A stretch of DNA of 41,654 nt from Bryobacterales bacterium (GTDB lineage: Bacteria; Acidobacteriota; Terriglobia; Bryobacterales; Bryobacteraceae), in the NCBI GenBank assembly GCA_003166875.1, contig PMUN01000296.1, positions 1 through 41,654 of the forward strand, given 5' to 3'. Positions 19,101 through 28,188 of the stretch are shown here, in pieces. The position numbers and the translations under genes were made by a program. Below the pieces are notes generated by a model, which was not told the origin of the DNA, made no database searches, and saw only the letters and a program-made list of their open reading frames with translations. Numbering within the stretch: the stretch's first letter is position 1; every line of letters starts with the position of its first letter.

Positions 19101-19504
19101 AGATCGGACACGGCTTTGCCCGACAGTTTCTCTCCTCCCGAGCCCTGGCCGGTTTGGGCTTGGTCCACGATCGATAACGTGCCACCGGCGGAGAGTTCCA
19201 AAACGGCGCTCGCATCGCGGGGCAGTTGAACCGGCTGGGGACAAGTCACCGTCGTGCCCTGGTATTCGACGGATACCGTATAGGCTGCGGGGGCCAGGGC
19301 GCCGAACGAGAAAGAGCCGTCGCTGGCGGTCACTGCGGTTGCTCGATGGCCGCCTGACTCCACGCGAACCGATGCACCAGCGATGGGCCGCCGATGATCG
19401 TCGCGCAAAACTCCGCTCCACGGTTTGCCGGTGGTCTGCGCCGTGGCCGGCAGCGAGGCGAGAATCGCAAGACTGGCGATCATGGTCGATCGGATCGGGG
19501 TCAA
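16127..19504 (-). CDS. TonB-dependent receptor, Oar-like, with N-terminal carboxypeptidase-regulatory domain
   Basis: Signal peptide; GVLRDDHRRPIAGASVRVESGGHRATAVTASDGSFSFGALAPAAYTVSV; plug DLPLNKRDFSALLLLAAG; long beta-barrel. Confidence 0.9.
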   Translation of the reverse strand: MTPIRSTMIASLAILASLPATAQTTGKPWSGVLRDDHRRPIAGASVRVESGGHRATAVTASDGSFSFGALAPAAYTVSVEYQGTTVTCPQPVQLPRDASAVLELSAGGTLSIVDQAQTGQGSGGEKLSGKAVSDLPLNKRDFSALLLLAAGTMTDTNGASNFTQQFAINGQRGTAAVFAMDGADSSDPEMGGATFTNFNVDAVEEIHSSSGWMPAEIGRGAAGYTDIVTRSGTNALHGSAFEFLRNAALDARNFFDRQSLAQPERIPPFIRNEFGVTNGGPVVIPGWYNGRNRTFYFAEYQGFRQVLSDTEVIPVPTAREREGFDTTAFPGDTLMVPVDPRIAKILARYPLPNDPSGPYGARTYEAPSRVVTDSDQFSMRLDHNLSDKSRLFGRFTMADVNGPIINPSQTVIDPQFAAGFLDRQRNAAVSWTRTPSPTFTMESGISFTRTTPQFPTPDHTDPALTFGDGSYEPFNVAGGTVIAAFGNLFQVRQSFQWIRGKHTFKAGGEWRGNRDTTMFGINPNGGYQFGGGTAYATAPIVSTSGLHNIALGQPLPDALSGLLEADAFSFTQAVAPPIFSHGAAIGDSAVHRDAYNFYFQDTWKLSDRLTVNAGLRYEIESRIREENMRTSAPVLGLNTGVTPGSEVLINPSPAYKLDPNGWGPRLSFDWRAASNTTVHVGGAITTLLINLYQDNSLTGSTPFVLYPHVTAAPGQPIDFGALITPQQLPTVYNMSGAPAFASGNSKQVPANTLMNLLLYEQQLAAVSPGHQISQFNILGISPGFENGYIGTWAAGFEQKLAGATINAGYVGTAGIKLPAVDFPNGFPGATAAFAPYSQFDSSGNFIGGYGMVSVIDNRSHSSYHALQISATRELTASGFGFQASYTFSKSIDDTSAVINAGLSGSGAVAQPAPEDPFDARLDKGPSNFDVKQALSFNVFQDLHADRTPLGRVLGKTLTAGWQVLGIGTLQTGLPFTIYSGIQQTGVGSMGTDRPDQIGTPVLSTSRTVREDYFGLGANNASYFSIPIGVPGGTGSNSGVFGTLGRNTFRGPGLHDIDLALIKDTPLAERAGGARAFLQFRAEFFNIFNFVNFGLPSNILLGPGFGEINHTASNSRQIQFSMKVIY

Positions 19505-20347
19505 CAGATCAGCATATCCAAGTTGTCAGGCGAAATGGTCGAAGTTCATACCTTGAGTTGGACTGGTCGATGAAAGCCGGCGATGGGACGCGCCGTGATG
19601 AATGTCGAAACAAAACCCGGCGGCAACATAGACTGTATAAATCCGGAGTGTTTATTGGTGCGGCAATGCTTACTCTTTTCATGAGCCATTCTCTGAAGGG
19701 GCTGACGGTCCACAGAAATAGATGCGACGCAGACAGTAGTTCTCGTCGAGTTCGAGGATGCGCCCGGAACTCGCTGGCCGCGTCCGCCGGCTACCATCGG
19801 CGCCACCGCGAGAATAGAACGGACCTGGCAAGTTAAGAGGGGCCGCTACAAATTCAGGATTTCTCAGGTCGTCCAGTGAGAGCCCGAGCAAACGGATTGC
19901 GCCAGCTGCATCATTAGCCGCGAGGCGAACCGCTAGGCTCGGCGTCGCCAGCGGACAAGAAGAAACTGCGTGCAGACGCGCGGTAGTGCGAGAGGATTCC
20001 CTGTCTGGATTGGCGCCACTCGTCCGGCAACGCGTTACTCGTTGACGTGACTCCGGCGACTCTGTAGTCGTGAACTGCCGGATGGACGGATCAGGCGGTT
20101 CTGTCCAGTTGGTCGGGCACTCGGAAGTAATCCACGTGCGCGAGAAGTCGGCAACCGACTGCTGCAGGGTCGTCCAGTTCAAGGCGCAGCGCCGGCTCGC
20201 CAAAGACCCTAAGCGTCCGCACGTCTCAATTGGGAGTTGCCATCAGCCTTATCGATTCTCGGCGTTTTTCGCTCTCAGTGGAAGGCTGTTCGGAGGGTGC
20301 CGACATTCAGGTTTGTGAACGCCGTATGCACGAGCGCGCTCCAAGCT

Positions 20348-22399
20348 TCACTGCTTGGCGTACTTGGCCCACATTGTCGGATCGGACAGCATCTTGATGA
20401 ACAATCCTCCCACTACGGAGCGTGCTTGAAACCCCACTTGCTTGGCCGTCACAGTATCGTACCAGTCGGTGAGAGGCACGCGGCTCTCCGAATCGTTCGC
20501 GAACTGATACGCCGGCGCGACCAGCGTCTCAAAATCAGACTGATTGTCCGCGAGTGTCGCCGTCCAGAGCACCCAATCCAGCTTCGTGTAATCTTTGCGA
20601 TTGTCGAGCGGCAAGCCATACTTGTTCTGCCTAGTTTTGTAGTAGGCGATTTCGGTGCGAGCCACCTCAGCGGGAAACAGATTCAGGCCGAGCAGTTTGT
20701 CCCAAACCAGATTGTACTTCTGGCTCCAGGTTCCGGGTTTGTCAAAGGCCACGCGGTAATGATCGCCATCCTTTGCCAGATCGATCCACTTCTTTGCGAA
20801 TTCCTCGGCCGTGGTGCGATATTCGGCCGCGGCCTGCTTTCGGCCGGTCATTTCCGCCAACATGCCGTACGCGCCCAGTGCCAGGATTGCTTTGATCGAC
20901 AGATTCGCATTGTGAGCCAAGTGCCCCGCGAAATCGTCCGTGGAAAGCTGATTCTCCGGGTCCAGGCCTTTGCTCTGGAGGTACTCAGCCCACTTGGTAA
21001 GCTCACGCCAGTAGCGCTCGGCAAACGACGCATTGCCTTGCACCTTGGCCAACGCCGCAGTCAGGATCAGCATATTGCCGCTTTCCTCGACCGGCATTTG
21101 ATTTTCTTCGGTAAGCTCACCGCCACCATATACCTGCCCGTTCGCCAGCGGGTACGTTCCGAGATCATGCGGCGCGAACGGCCAGCGCCACCGCTCTAAG
21201 CGCGCGTATTCCATCACTGGATAAAGCTGCGCTTCCAGTAACCGCGGATTGAACAGGAGCGTAAACGGAGCGCTAGGATAAATGACGTCCACGGTGGCGA
21301 TGCAACCGTTGCTGAAATTCTCCTTAGGGAAGAACATCGGAGTCCCATCGGCGTCCGAAACCAGCTTGTGGGCGGCCAGCGTCTGGCGGTAAGCCAATGT
21401 AGCCAGGCGCGCATATTTTTCGCCGCCGACACTCCGCAGGTCACCCATCAGCCTTGCGTCGAAAGCTTTACTTTTTTGGAGCAGAGTATCGTGATCGCGT
21501 CGGGCCATACGAAGCAACATTGCCGCGTTCGCGCCGTTGCGCCTCCACCAAGCCCGTTCACGCCGTTCCAGATATTCAACGGCGTAGATGTCGTCGTAAC
21601 CGATCATCATGTAGCGGGACGCAGGCCGGGAATCGATCTTACCCAAATCGATGGAGAACGCAAGCACCGCGCCGTTGTCTGCCAAATCATCGGAATCCGG
21701 CAAGCGACCGTCCTTTGAAAATGAACTGGTCTCCTGCTTCCTCAATCCAATGGACGCTGTGACGCCGTCCGGACGGTCGGCCTCAAGATACAAATATCCC
21801 CAGTCGATCCGAAGGTCGTCACCGCGTTTGGCTAGAATCGGCTGTTCGCGCGAGCCGATCCGCAGGGCGGTTTGACCATCCACCAGAACGCGCGTTGCCG
21901 AAACGGGCTGATCGCGCGTGTTAACAACCAACTCCGAGGACGCATCAAAATAAAGCGCGACGTTATGTTGCTTGCCATCGGCGGAGCGGACATCCCATTC
22001 GACATAGCTGAGTGGCCGCGACAAAACATCCAGATCGTCCGGCAGTGCTGGCGTGAAGAACGTGAGTTCGAGACGCACCCCGCCGTCTAAGAATTGATAG
22101 ATGGTGCGCGTAGGCAAGACTTCCAGTCCAGCCTGATCCATAGCGGGAAATTTGCTGCCGCCCGTCAACGCGTACGTCTTGGAATCAATTCGAGCCAGCG
22201 CAGTCAGACTGTTGGGCTTGCCGGTCCAGTGCGTTGTGATGGAATCAGTCAATCGATCGGCCGCCGACCAGATGCTGAAATAAGGATCGTGCGCGATCAG
22301 CGGAACGGCGGGAGGCCGGATCGGCGCGAGATGGTCTGAAGAAGGGGGCTGCGCGCCTGCAAAAAGCACGAAGCTCACGAACAACATGCAGAGCTTCAT
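20348..22399 (-). CDS. glutaminase A-like (DUF5127/DUF4965) secreted protein
   Basis: RPPAVPLIAHDPYFSIWSAADRLTDSITTHWTGKPNSL...; DEKLLGLNLFP-like C-terminal features; ATGA overlap with upstream gene. Confidence 0.85.
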   Translation of the reverse strand: MKLCMLFVSFVLFAGAQPPSSDHLAPIRPPAVPLIAHDPYFSIWSAADRLTDSITTHWTGKPNSLTALARIDSKTYALTGGSKFPAMDQAGLEVLPTRTIYQFLDGGVRLELTFFTPALPDDLDVLSRPLSYVEWDVRSADGKQHNVALYFDASSELVVNTRDQPVSATRVLVDGQTALRIGSREQPILAKRGDDLRIDWGYLYLEADRPDGVTASIGLRKQETSSFSKDGRLPDSDDLADNGAVLAFSIDLGKIDSRPASRYMMIGYDDIYAVEYLERRERAWWRRNGANAAMLLRMARRDHDTLLQKSKAFDARLMGDLRSVGGEKYARLATLAYRQTLAAHKLVSDADGTPMFFPKENFSNGCIATVDVIYPSAPFTLLFNPRLLEAQLYPVMEYARLERWRWPFAPHDLGTYPLANGQVYGGGELTEENQMPVEESGNMLILTAALAKVQGNASFAERYWRELTKWAEYLQSKGLDPENQLSTDDFAGHLAHNANLSIKAILALGAYGMLAEMTGRKQAAAEYRTTAEEFAKKWIDLAKDGDHYRVAFDKPGTWSQKYNLVWDKLLGLNLFPAEVARTEIAYYKTRQNKYGLPLDNRKDYTKLDWVLWTATLADNQSDFETLVAPAYQFANDSESRVPLTDWYDTVTAKQVGFQARSVVGGLFIKMLSDPTMWAKYAKQ

Positions 22400-24351
22400 T
22401 TCGCGAAATCCCCCGCTCGTGGAAGCATGAATGGAAATGCAGTGATACGCAACTTAGCCGCGCCGTATGGGATCAACGTGATTGTTTCTGTCTCGCGGCC
22501 GTCAGCGACCGGGCTCACCGGAAGCGGCCCCGCCGAATCGTCCACCAACTGCCACCCTGGCAGCCGTCGCGCCCTCGCTGTGATTTCAACCGCTGCGGAG
22601 GTCGACTCAAAAGGCTGCTTCGCTACGGGATTCTCTTTCACAGTGAACCAATCCGCTGGATGGTTCGGGTCCAACACCAGCGCGTAGTTCCATGGCGTGG
22701 TGGGGTAAACCTCCCAATCCGCTGCCGGCCCGGTCTGTTTGATTTTGTGCCAGCTTTCGCCGATCTTGAGGGAGTACACAATGGGGCCGCGTTCCACCGC
22801 GACCGAGTTGTTGTACCAGGTGGATGTCCGCACCGGCATGGGGAATCGAATAGCGATGCGATCGCCGTCATTCCAGTTTCGAACCAAGCGATAGAAGCCG
22901 CCTGGTATCACGTCGCGCTGGGCATCACCGTTGACAGTGATGGTCGCGCCTTCCGCCCATGCAGGTATCCGCAAAACCAACGGGAAGCTGGCGGGCTTCG
23001 CCAGTTTAATTGCCAAGGAGACGCTGTCACGAAATGGGTAGTCGGTTTGCTCTTCGATGGTCACCGGTCGGCCTTGAAGTGATGTAGACACCTCACTTGG
23101 ACCATACGCGATTGCCGCAAGCCCGCCGTCTGACGTCGCCATCCACAGATGCGATGCCAGCTTTGGCCAACCCTGGTGCATATTCGCCGTACAGCAACCG
23201 AAATTCGGTTCCAGCCCGAAAATGTTGGATTCCGGGCCGTTGGTGGCCCACCGACGATTGGCGAGCGAGCACATCACCTGATTGGCTTGCTGATCGTATT
23301 GATGGGCCCACATGTCGGGGGAAAACGTACCGGGCAAGGCGTTGTAGGAAATTCGCTCCAGTCGATCAGCCAGCGCGGCATCGCCCAGGATCGAGATATC
23401 GGTCTCCAGCGAGAACATCGCTTCTACCACCGCACACAGTTCGGTGCCTTGAGAAGGATCGAGTCCCGCGTAGTGCTCGTCGGAGCTGAATATGCCGTTG
23501 GCTTGGCCATGATACCGGTCGAGCGACAACAGCATCTGCGAGAGAGCCTCGCGATCGCGTTGCTCGCCAGTGATTAACCACCACACGGCGGCCGCCTTCA
23601 TCGCCATTGCGTTGTTCACGCCGTGAGTCGCCAAACTGGCGTCTTGTTTGTTTACTCGTTCAGTAAACCGAAAATTCGCGAACTGTTGTTCCCAGTCATG
23701 ACCCTGAGCGTGTAGCTTGCGCGCCAGGTCCAGCAGACTGGCTTCGCCGGTGCGGTTATACAACCACAACACGGACAGCACCTCATCATGCCAGCGGAAA
23801 ATCGCCCACTCTTTTAACGGACGCTCGTCAAGATGCTTGGCCTGGTAGCCGAAGTATTTCGTGAGCAACGGAATCACCCGCGCGTCGCCCGCGGCCTCCT
23901 GGAATTGCGTGAGCGCCTTGAGCATGCCGTAATTCGGCCACCAGTCTGTGTTTTTCGTGGGGCCGATCCAACCCTCCGGCTGCTGGTGATCGAGCGTCCA
24001 GTCCATCCAATTCCGGACTTTGCCTATCAAGGCTGGATCTCGAGTTAGATAGGCTAACGGAACCAAGCCATCCAGGAAATAGGGCCCGCGTTCCCAACTC
24101 TCGCCAGTGCCGCCCAGCCATCCGCTATTGGTTCCAAGGTCCGGCCAAAATTCGTCGATGTGACCGCTAAGTCCTCGGGCTTGAATCCGCAGTTGTTCAA
24201 GAAGCCAGCCATTCGGCCTTACAGAGGTAAGCGGCAGCGGATCAAACGCGTTGGGATGCAACGGTGAGCGATTCGGAGTCGCGACCGGCGGCGCTGCGGT
24301 TAAGGTCGCGACGAGCAGCACCAGCAACGCATATGGGAACACACATCTCAT
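22396..24351 (-). CDS. GH127 (DUF1680) beta-L-arabinofuranosidase-like protein
   Basis: Start moved to MRCVFPYALLVLL signal peptide; FDPLPLTSVRPNGWLLEQLRIQARGLSGHIDEFWPDL, HRVEGCC-type region NFGCCTANMHQGWPKL. Confidence 0.85.
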   Translation of the reverse strand: MRCVFPYALLVLLVATLTAAPPVATPNRSPLHPNAFDPLPLTSVRPNGWLLEQLRIQARGLSGHIDEFWPDLGTNSGWLGGTGESWERGPYFLDGLVPLAYLTRDPALIGKVRNWMDWTLDHQQPEGWIGPTKNTDWWPNYGMLKALTQFQEAAGDARVIPLLTKYFGYQAKHLDERPLKEWAIFRWHDEVLSVLWLYNRTGEASLLDLARKLHAQGHDWEQQFANFRFTERVNKQDASLATHGVNNAMAMKAAAVWWLITGEQRDREALSQMLLSLDRYHGQANGIFSSDEHYAGLDPSQGTELCAVVEAMFSLETDISILGDAALADRLERISYNALPGTFSPDMWAHQYDQQANQVMCSLANRRWATNGPESNIFGLEPNFGCCTANMHQGWPKLASHLWMATSDGGLAAIAYGPSEVSTSLQGRPVTIEEQTDYPFRDSVSLAIKLAKPASFPLVLRIPAWAEGATITVNGDAQRDVIPGGFYRLVRNWNDGDRIAIRFPMPVRTSTWYNNSVAVERGPIVYSLKIGESWHKIKQTGPAADWEVYPTTPWNYALVLDPNHPADWFTVKENPVAKQPFESTSAAVEITARARRLPGWQLVDDSAGPLPVSPVADGRETETITLIPYGAAKLRITAFPFMLPRAGDFAK

Positions 24352-24502
24352 GTCTTCTCGCTTCCTCGTCCGAGCGTACCACTCAGAATCGTGAGAATGC
24401 GATGTTACAGGATCATCGCGCGAGGCCCAGGTCAATCCGTAGGCGCAAGGTTTCGTCAGACACGCCTCAACCATGAACGCCCCAGCGAGGTTAGTTCGAC
24501 TA

Positions 24503-24562
24503 GTAACTGTGATACTCATTTGGTAATCGTGATATCCACTTAGTAAGTCACGAATAGGTCTA
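24503..24562 (+). repeat. iteron-like array, 20-bp spacing, upstream of the element's first gene
   Basis: GTAACTGTGATACTCATTTG / GTAATCGTGATATCCACTTA / GTAAGTCACGAATAGGTCTA; units 1-2 share 14/20, unit 3 is weak. Confidence 0.4.
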
Positions 24563-24626
24563 ATAATTAGTTCTGGAAACTACAGCATTTTTGTATTAGA
24601 GTAAGCGCAGAACAAGAGATTGAAAT

Positions 24627-25928
24627 ATGCATTCTGCCACTTACTCGCAAGACGATTCACCACGCGTGATTCCGGCGGCTGCGACCAATGCCTCCGAGGT
24701 ACAACGTTGGCAAATCGAGCGGCTCATTCCGTACTCTCGCAATCCGCGCAAGAACGATGCCGCCGTGGATCGCATGGCTGCGTCAATCCGCGAGTTCGGT
24801 TTTAAGATTCCCGTGCTTGCGCGCAGCAGCGGCGAGGTGGTCGATGGCCACTTACGATTGAAAGCAGCAAGGAAGCTGGGCATAACCGAAGTCCCCGTGA
24901 TCCTGTGCGACGAATGGTCGGAAGCACAGGTCAAGGCATTCCGCTTGATGGTGAATCGCTCCGTCGCCTGGGCCGAGTGGGACGCGGAGCTGCTTGGCCT
25001 GGAACTCCTGGATTTGAAGAGTCTCGACTTCGATCTTGACCTCACGGGGTTCGATTCATCCGAGCTGGAGCGCTACCTCGCCGACATCGATGCCGCGCCG
25101 GGGCTCACGGATGAGGACGACGCGCCAGAGCCGCCGGAAACGCCCGTCAGTCGGGCGGGTGACCTGTGGTTGCTCGGAAAGCATCGCGTGTTATGTGGAG
25201 ACGCGACCAAGACCGTTGACGTCGAGCGGTTGGTGGCCAGTGACAAGGCTGACTTAGTCTTCACTGACCCTCCGTACAACGTTGACTATTCCGGATACAC
25301 GAAGGACAAGTTGACGATTCAGGGCGATCGAATGACCGACGAGGAATTCCGGCGATTTCTGGCTGCTGCTTTCTCCCATTACCGAAGGGCAATCAAGCCG
25401 GGCGCTTCGCTCTACATTTGCCACGCCTCCTCGGTCCAGCGCGATTTTCAGAACGCTATTGAGGCGGCAGGACTTGACGTGCGTTGTCAGATTATCTGGG
25501 CGAAGAATACTTTTGCCTGGAGATTCGGCAGGTACAAGTTCCAGCACGAGCCGCTCTTCTATTGCCACGTCGGCGGCGAGAAAGATCCTTGGTACGGCGA
25601 CAAATCTCAATCAACGTTGTGGACGGAAAAGAAGCCAGCAGCGAACCGGCTCCATCCGACCATGAAGCCCGTTGAGTTGGTCGAACGCGCCCTACGCAAC
25701 AGCAGCAAGGCTGGGGATATCGTGGCGGACTTGTTCGGAGGATCGGGTAGTTCACTTATCGCATGTGAACGGCGCGAGAGGTCAGCACGCCTGATGGAGC
25801 TGGACCCGAAATACGCCGACGTCATCGTCCAGCGTTGGCAGCAGTACACGGGCAAGGCGGCGACGTTAGAAGGCGACGGCCGAACCTTCGACGCGATCGC
25901 TGCGGAGCGAAAAAGCGATGCCGTCTGA
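24627..25928 (+). CDS. ParB N-terminal domain fused to DNA methyltransferase (DPPY)
   Basis: IPYSRNPRKNDAAVDRMAASIREFGFKIPVLARSSGEVVDGHLRLKAARKLG; FTDPPYNVDYSG; HPTMKPVELVERAL; VADLFGGSGSSLIACE. Confidence 0.9.
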   Translation: MHSATYSQDDSPRVIPAAATNASEVQRWQIERLIPYSRNPRKNDAAVDRMAASIREFGFKIPVLARSSGEVVDGHLRLKAARKLGITEVPVILCDEWSEAQVKAFRLMVNRSVAWAEWDAELLGLELLDLKSLDFDLDLTGFDSSELERYLADIDAAPGLTDEDDAPEPPETPVSRAGDLWLLGKHRVLCGDATKTVDVERLVASDKADLVFTDPPYNVDYSGYTKDKLTIQGDRMTDEEFRRFLAAAFSHYRRAIKPGASLYICHASSVQRDFQNAIEAAGLDVRCQIIWAKNTFAWRFGRYKFQHEPLFYCHVGGEKDPWYGDKSQSTLWTEKKPAANRLHPTMKPVELVERALRNSSKAGDIVADLFGGSGSSLIACERRERSARLMELDPKYADVIVQRWQQYTGKAATLEGDGRTFDAIAAERKSDAV

Positions 25929-26082
25929 AATCGAACGCTGTCGCAGGGAGTTCGCCGGGATCGAGGCGCAACTGCGTTCCGGCCATTGCGATTTGCACGG
26001 CCTCCTCTTGGCGCTGAACGACTGGCATGCCGAACTGCGGCTGCTTGAGCGCGAGGCGCTGGAGCACAAGGTGGCGGCGTGA
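25918..26082 (+). CDS. small helical protein (54 aa)
   Basis: MPSEIERCRREFAGIEAQLRSGHCDLHGLLLALNDWHAELRLLEREALEHKVAA; overlaps neighbours at both ends. Confidence 0.55.
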   Translation: MPSEIERCRREFAGIEAQLRSGHCDLHGLLLALNDWHAELRLLEREALEHKVAA

Positions 26083-26978
26083 GCGTCTCTTTGCAGCCGG
26101 GCGATGTCTTCAACCCGTTTGGGCTGTTCACAGGAGTCTTTGTGCCGTCAGGCATTACCGCGTGTCGGAAACTACGCCAAGGGGAAAAGCTTGCATACGG
26201 CGCGCTGCTGCGGTTTGCTGGCCGTGACGGTAGCTGTTTCCCATCCATGCGAACGCTGGGCGCTAGACTCGGCATTTCCGCCAGGCAGGCACGCTCCTAC
26301 GTTGCTGCGCTGGAGCATGCACAACTCATCCGGCGAGTGAAGCGCTCTGACGATGGCGGCCAAACGAGTAACGGGTTTCAGTTCCTTTGGCATGAGTTGC
26401 TAACTGATTCTGTGAAGAATACTTCCGGGGGTCCCCGGAACGATACTTCCGCCCTACCCCGGAACGGTTCTTCCGCCGAAGAGAGTCAATTAGAAGAGAG
26501 TCATCTTGAAGAGACAAACCCAGACATAGACTCTATGCCGCGGAATCGCAAAAACCGCGACTCCCCTTCAGGCATTGGTTCGCCGTCTGTTTGCAAACAC
26601 TATCCCCTCGTAAGAACGCGTCTCGCTCGGTACATGCAATTGCCGGGCGAGAAGAAGAAATACCCCAGCGAGCGAACCGTTGTGGACATCATGGACGCCG
26701 CCGGAACTCCCGACCAGCGGGAGGTGATCGAGGCTCTCAACTACCTCTACGACGAACGCGGGTTGAAGCCGTTAACCGAACATGGCCCGCGATCGTTTGC
26801 CTGGTTCATGACGGTCCTACAGGACCACTTCACGAAGAAACGGGATAGAGAATCGGCAGCCAATCCGTGCGGGTATGCCGAATGGGAGGGGCGCAACGAG
26901 ACCCGGCTGAGCAAAACGCAATTTGAGACTATGACGGACGCCATCGAATGTGCGCCTGAGATGGGCGCAAGCGCCTGA
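26079..26978 (+). CDS. winged-helix (phage replication-type) protein
   Basis: GTG start in GTGA overlap; KLAYGALLRFAGRDGSCFPSMRTLGARLGISARQARSYVAALEHAQLIRRVKR. Confidence 0.75.
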   Translation: MSVSLQPGDVFNPFGLFTGVFVPSGITACRKLRQGEKLAYGALLRFAGRDGSCFPSMRTLGARLGISARQARSYVAALEHAQLIRRVKRSDDGGQTSNGFQFLWHELLTDSVKNTSGGPRNDTSALPRNGSSAEESQLEESHLEETNPDIDSMPRNRKNRDSPSGIGSPSVCKHYPLVRTRLARYMQLPGEKKKYPSERTVVDIMDAAGTPDQREVIEALNYLYDERGLKPLTEHGPRSFAWFMTVLQDHFTKKRDRESAANPCGYAEWEGRNETRLSKTQFETMTDAIECAPEMGASA

Positions 26979-27096
26979 TGAGCCGCCAGGTTGGTCGAAG
27001 TTGTCCGGTTCGACTGGCAAAGGAGACGGGCGGACAACCGGTGAGGAACTAGCGCGACGGGGGACCATCGTCCTTCGAAGGAGGTAACGCTGAAAT

Positions 27097-27468
27097 ATGG
27101 CTGAGCGCGGAACGCGAGTAGAGATCGACTTGATCGAGCTGGAAAAGCTTTGCGCATTGCACCCAACCGACTCTGAGCTGGCGAGTTGGTTCAATGTCTC
27201 GACGAAGACCATCGAGCGACGCAAGAGCGAGCCAGCCTTCGCCGAAGCAATGGAGCGCGGACGGGCCCGAGGCAAGCTGAATCTCCGGCGCATCCAGAAC
27301 AAAATGGCGGAGAACAACGCTGCGATGGCGATCTTTCTGGGCAAGAATTTGCTCGGTCAATCGGATCAAATCACGCATAACTTCGACATCCAGATCGCAG
27401 TAGCGGGAGGCTCGCCCCAAATCGAGCCGGATGCGATCGATATCAAAATGCTGCGGGAAGGACGATAA
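27097..27468 (+). CDS. HTH protein, possible terminase-small-subunit-like, paralog 1
   Basis: IDLIELEKLCALHPTDSELASWFNVSTKTIERRKSEPAFAEAMERG; paralogous to 27683 ORF. Confidence 0.65.
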   Translation: MAERGTRVEIDLIELEKLCALHPTDSELASWFNVSTKTIERRKSEPAFAEAMERGRARGKLNLRRIQNKMAENNAAMAIFLGKNLLGQSDQITHNFDIQIAVAGGSPQIEPDAIDIKMLREGR

Positions 27469-27682
27469 ACCTCACGTCATCAAACAGATGGAGACTTCGA
27501 GCATTGATGCTTGCCGTTTTGGAATGCTTACGTCAGCGGCAAATAAGCGAAGACGGCCCGTTGAAGGAAGAAATGCTTGGCAATCAACGCATTGGCGTCG
27601 ACCGTTTGCCAGGAGCGGCGCAGAAATTGTGGAACGAACTGTCGGGGACTAAAATCAAACTTATGACGCGGAGGGGGGAGCA

Positions 27683-28144
27683 TTGCCAGCACGTCGAAGC
27701 GAAATAGACCTGGTCGAGCTTGAGAAGCTCTGTCAGCTTTCTTGCACCGACGAAGAGATCGCGGCCTGGTTCAACACTTCGACGCGCACAATCGAGCGCC
27801 GACGCAAGGAGCCGAGGTTCGCGGAAATAATGGCTCGCGGCAAAGCCAAGGGCCGCATCAGCGTGCGCCGAATGCAAATGAAGTTGCTGGAACAAGGCAA
27901 CGCAACGATGGGCGTGTGGCTCGGAAAACAACTGCTGGGGCAGCGAGACCAGATTGCAACCGAAGTCCGGCCCCGGCTCTCGTTGCGAGATCTCAGCGCA
28001 CAGGATTTGCGGGCAGTGCTGGAAGGCTACGCCAGGGATTATCCTGAACTCTTTGACGAGGCGAGCGCGCTGGATGCGGAGTTCACAGTCGTCAAGCCCA
28101 ACCGTCGGTTAGGCCTGCCGCCTTCCTCGGAGAGCAACGAATAG
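27683..28144 (+). CDS. HTH protein, possible terminase-small-subunit-like, paralog 2
   Basis: TTG start after GGGGGGAGCA; IDLVELEKLCQLSCTDEEIAAWFNTSTRTIERRRKEPRFAEIMARG. Confidence 0.65.
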   Translation: MPARRSEIDLVELEKLCQLSCTDEEIAAWFNTSTRTIERRRKEPRFAEIMARGKAKGRISVRRMQMKLLEQGNATMGVWLGKQLLGQRDQIATEVRPRLSLRDLSAQDLRAVLEGYARDYPELFDEASALDAEFTVVKPNRRLGLPPSSESNE

Positions 28145-28188
28145 ATCCGCTTGCTTGCGTTCGCGCGCAGAGGTAATGTCACCAATGC

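Noticed and set aside
16913-19177. Long plus-strand ORFs (16913-17692, 17705-18352, 18356-19177)
   Set aside because: Antisense shadows of the high-GC TonB receptor gene, with Arg/Gly/His-rich non-globular translations.
19679-20203. Minus-strand 174-aa ORF
   Set aside because: The C-terminal half looks weakly coding, but the N-terminal half does not and no family is recognisable; possibly decayed, not supported enough to call.
20237-21199. Plus-strand 320-aa ORF
   Set aside because: Antisense of the glutaminase-like gene.
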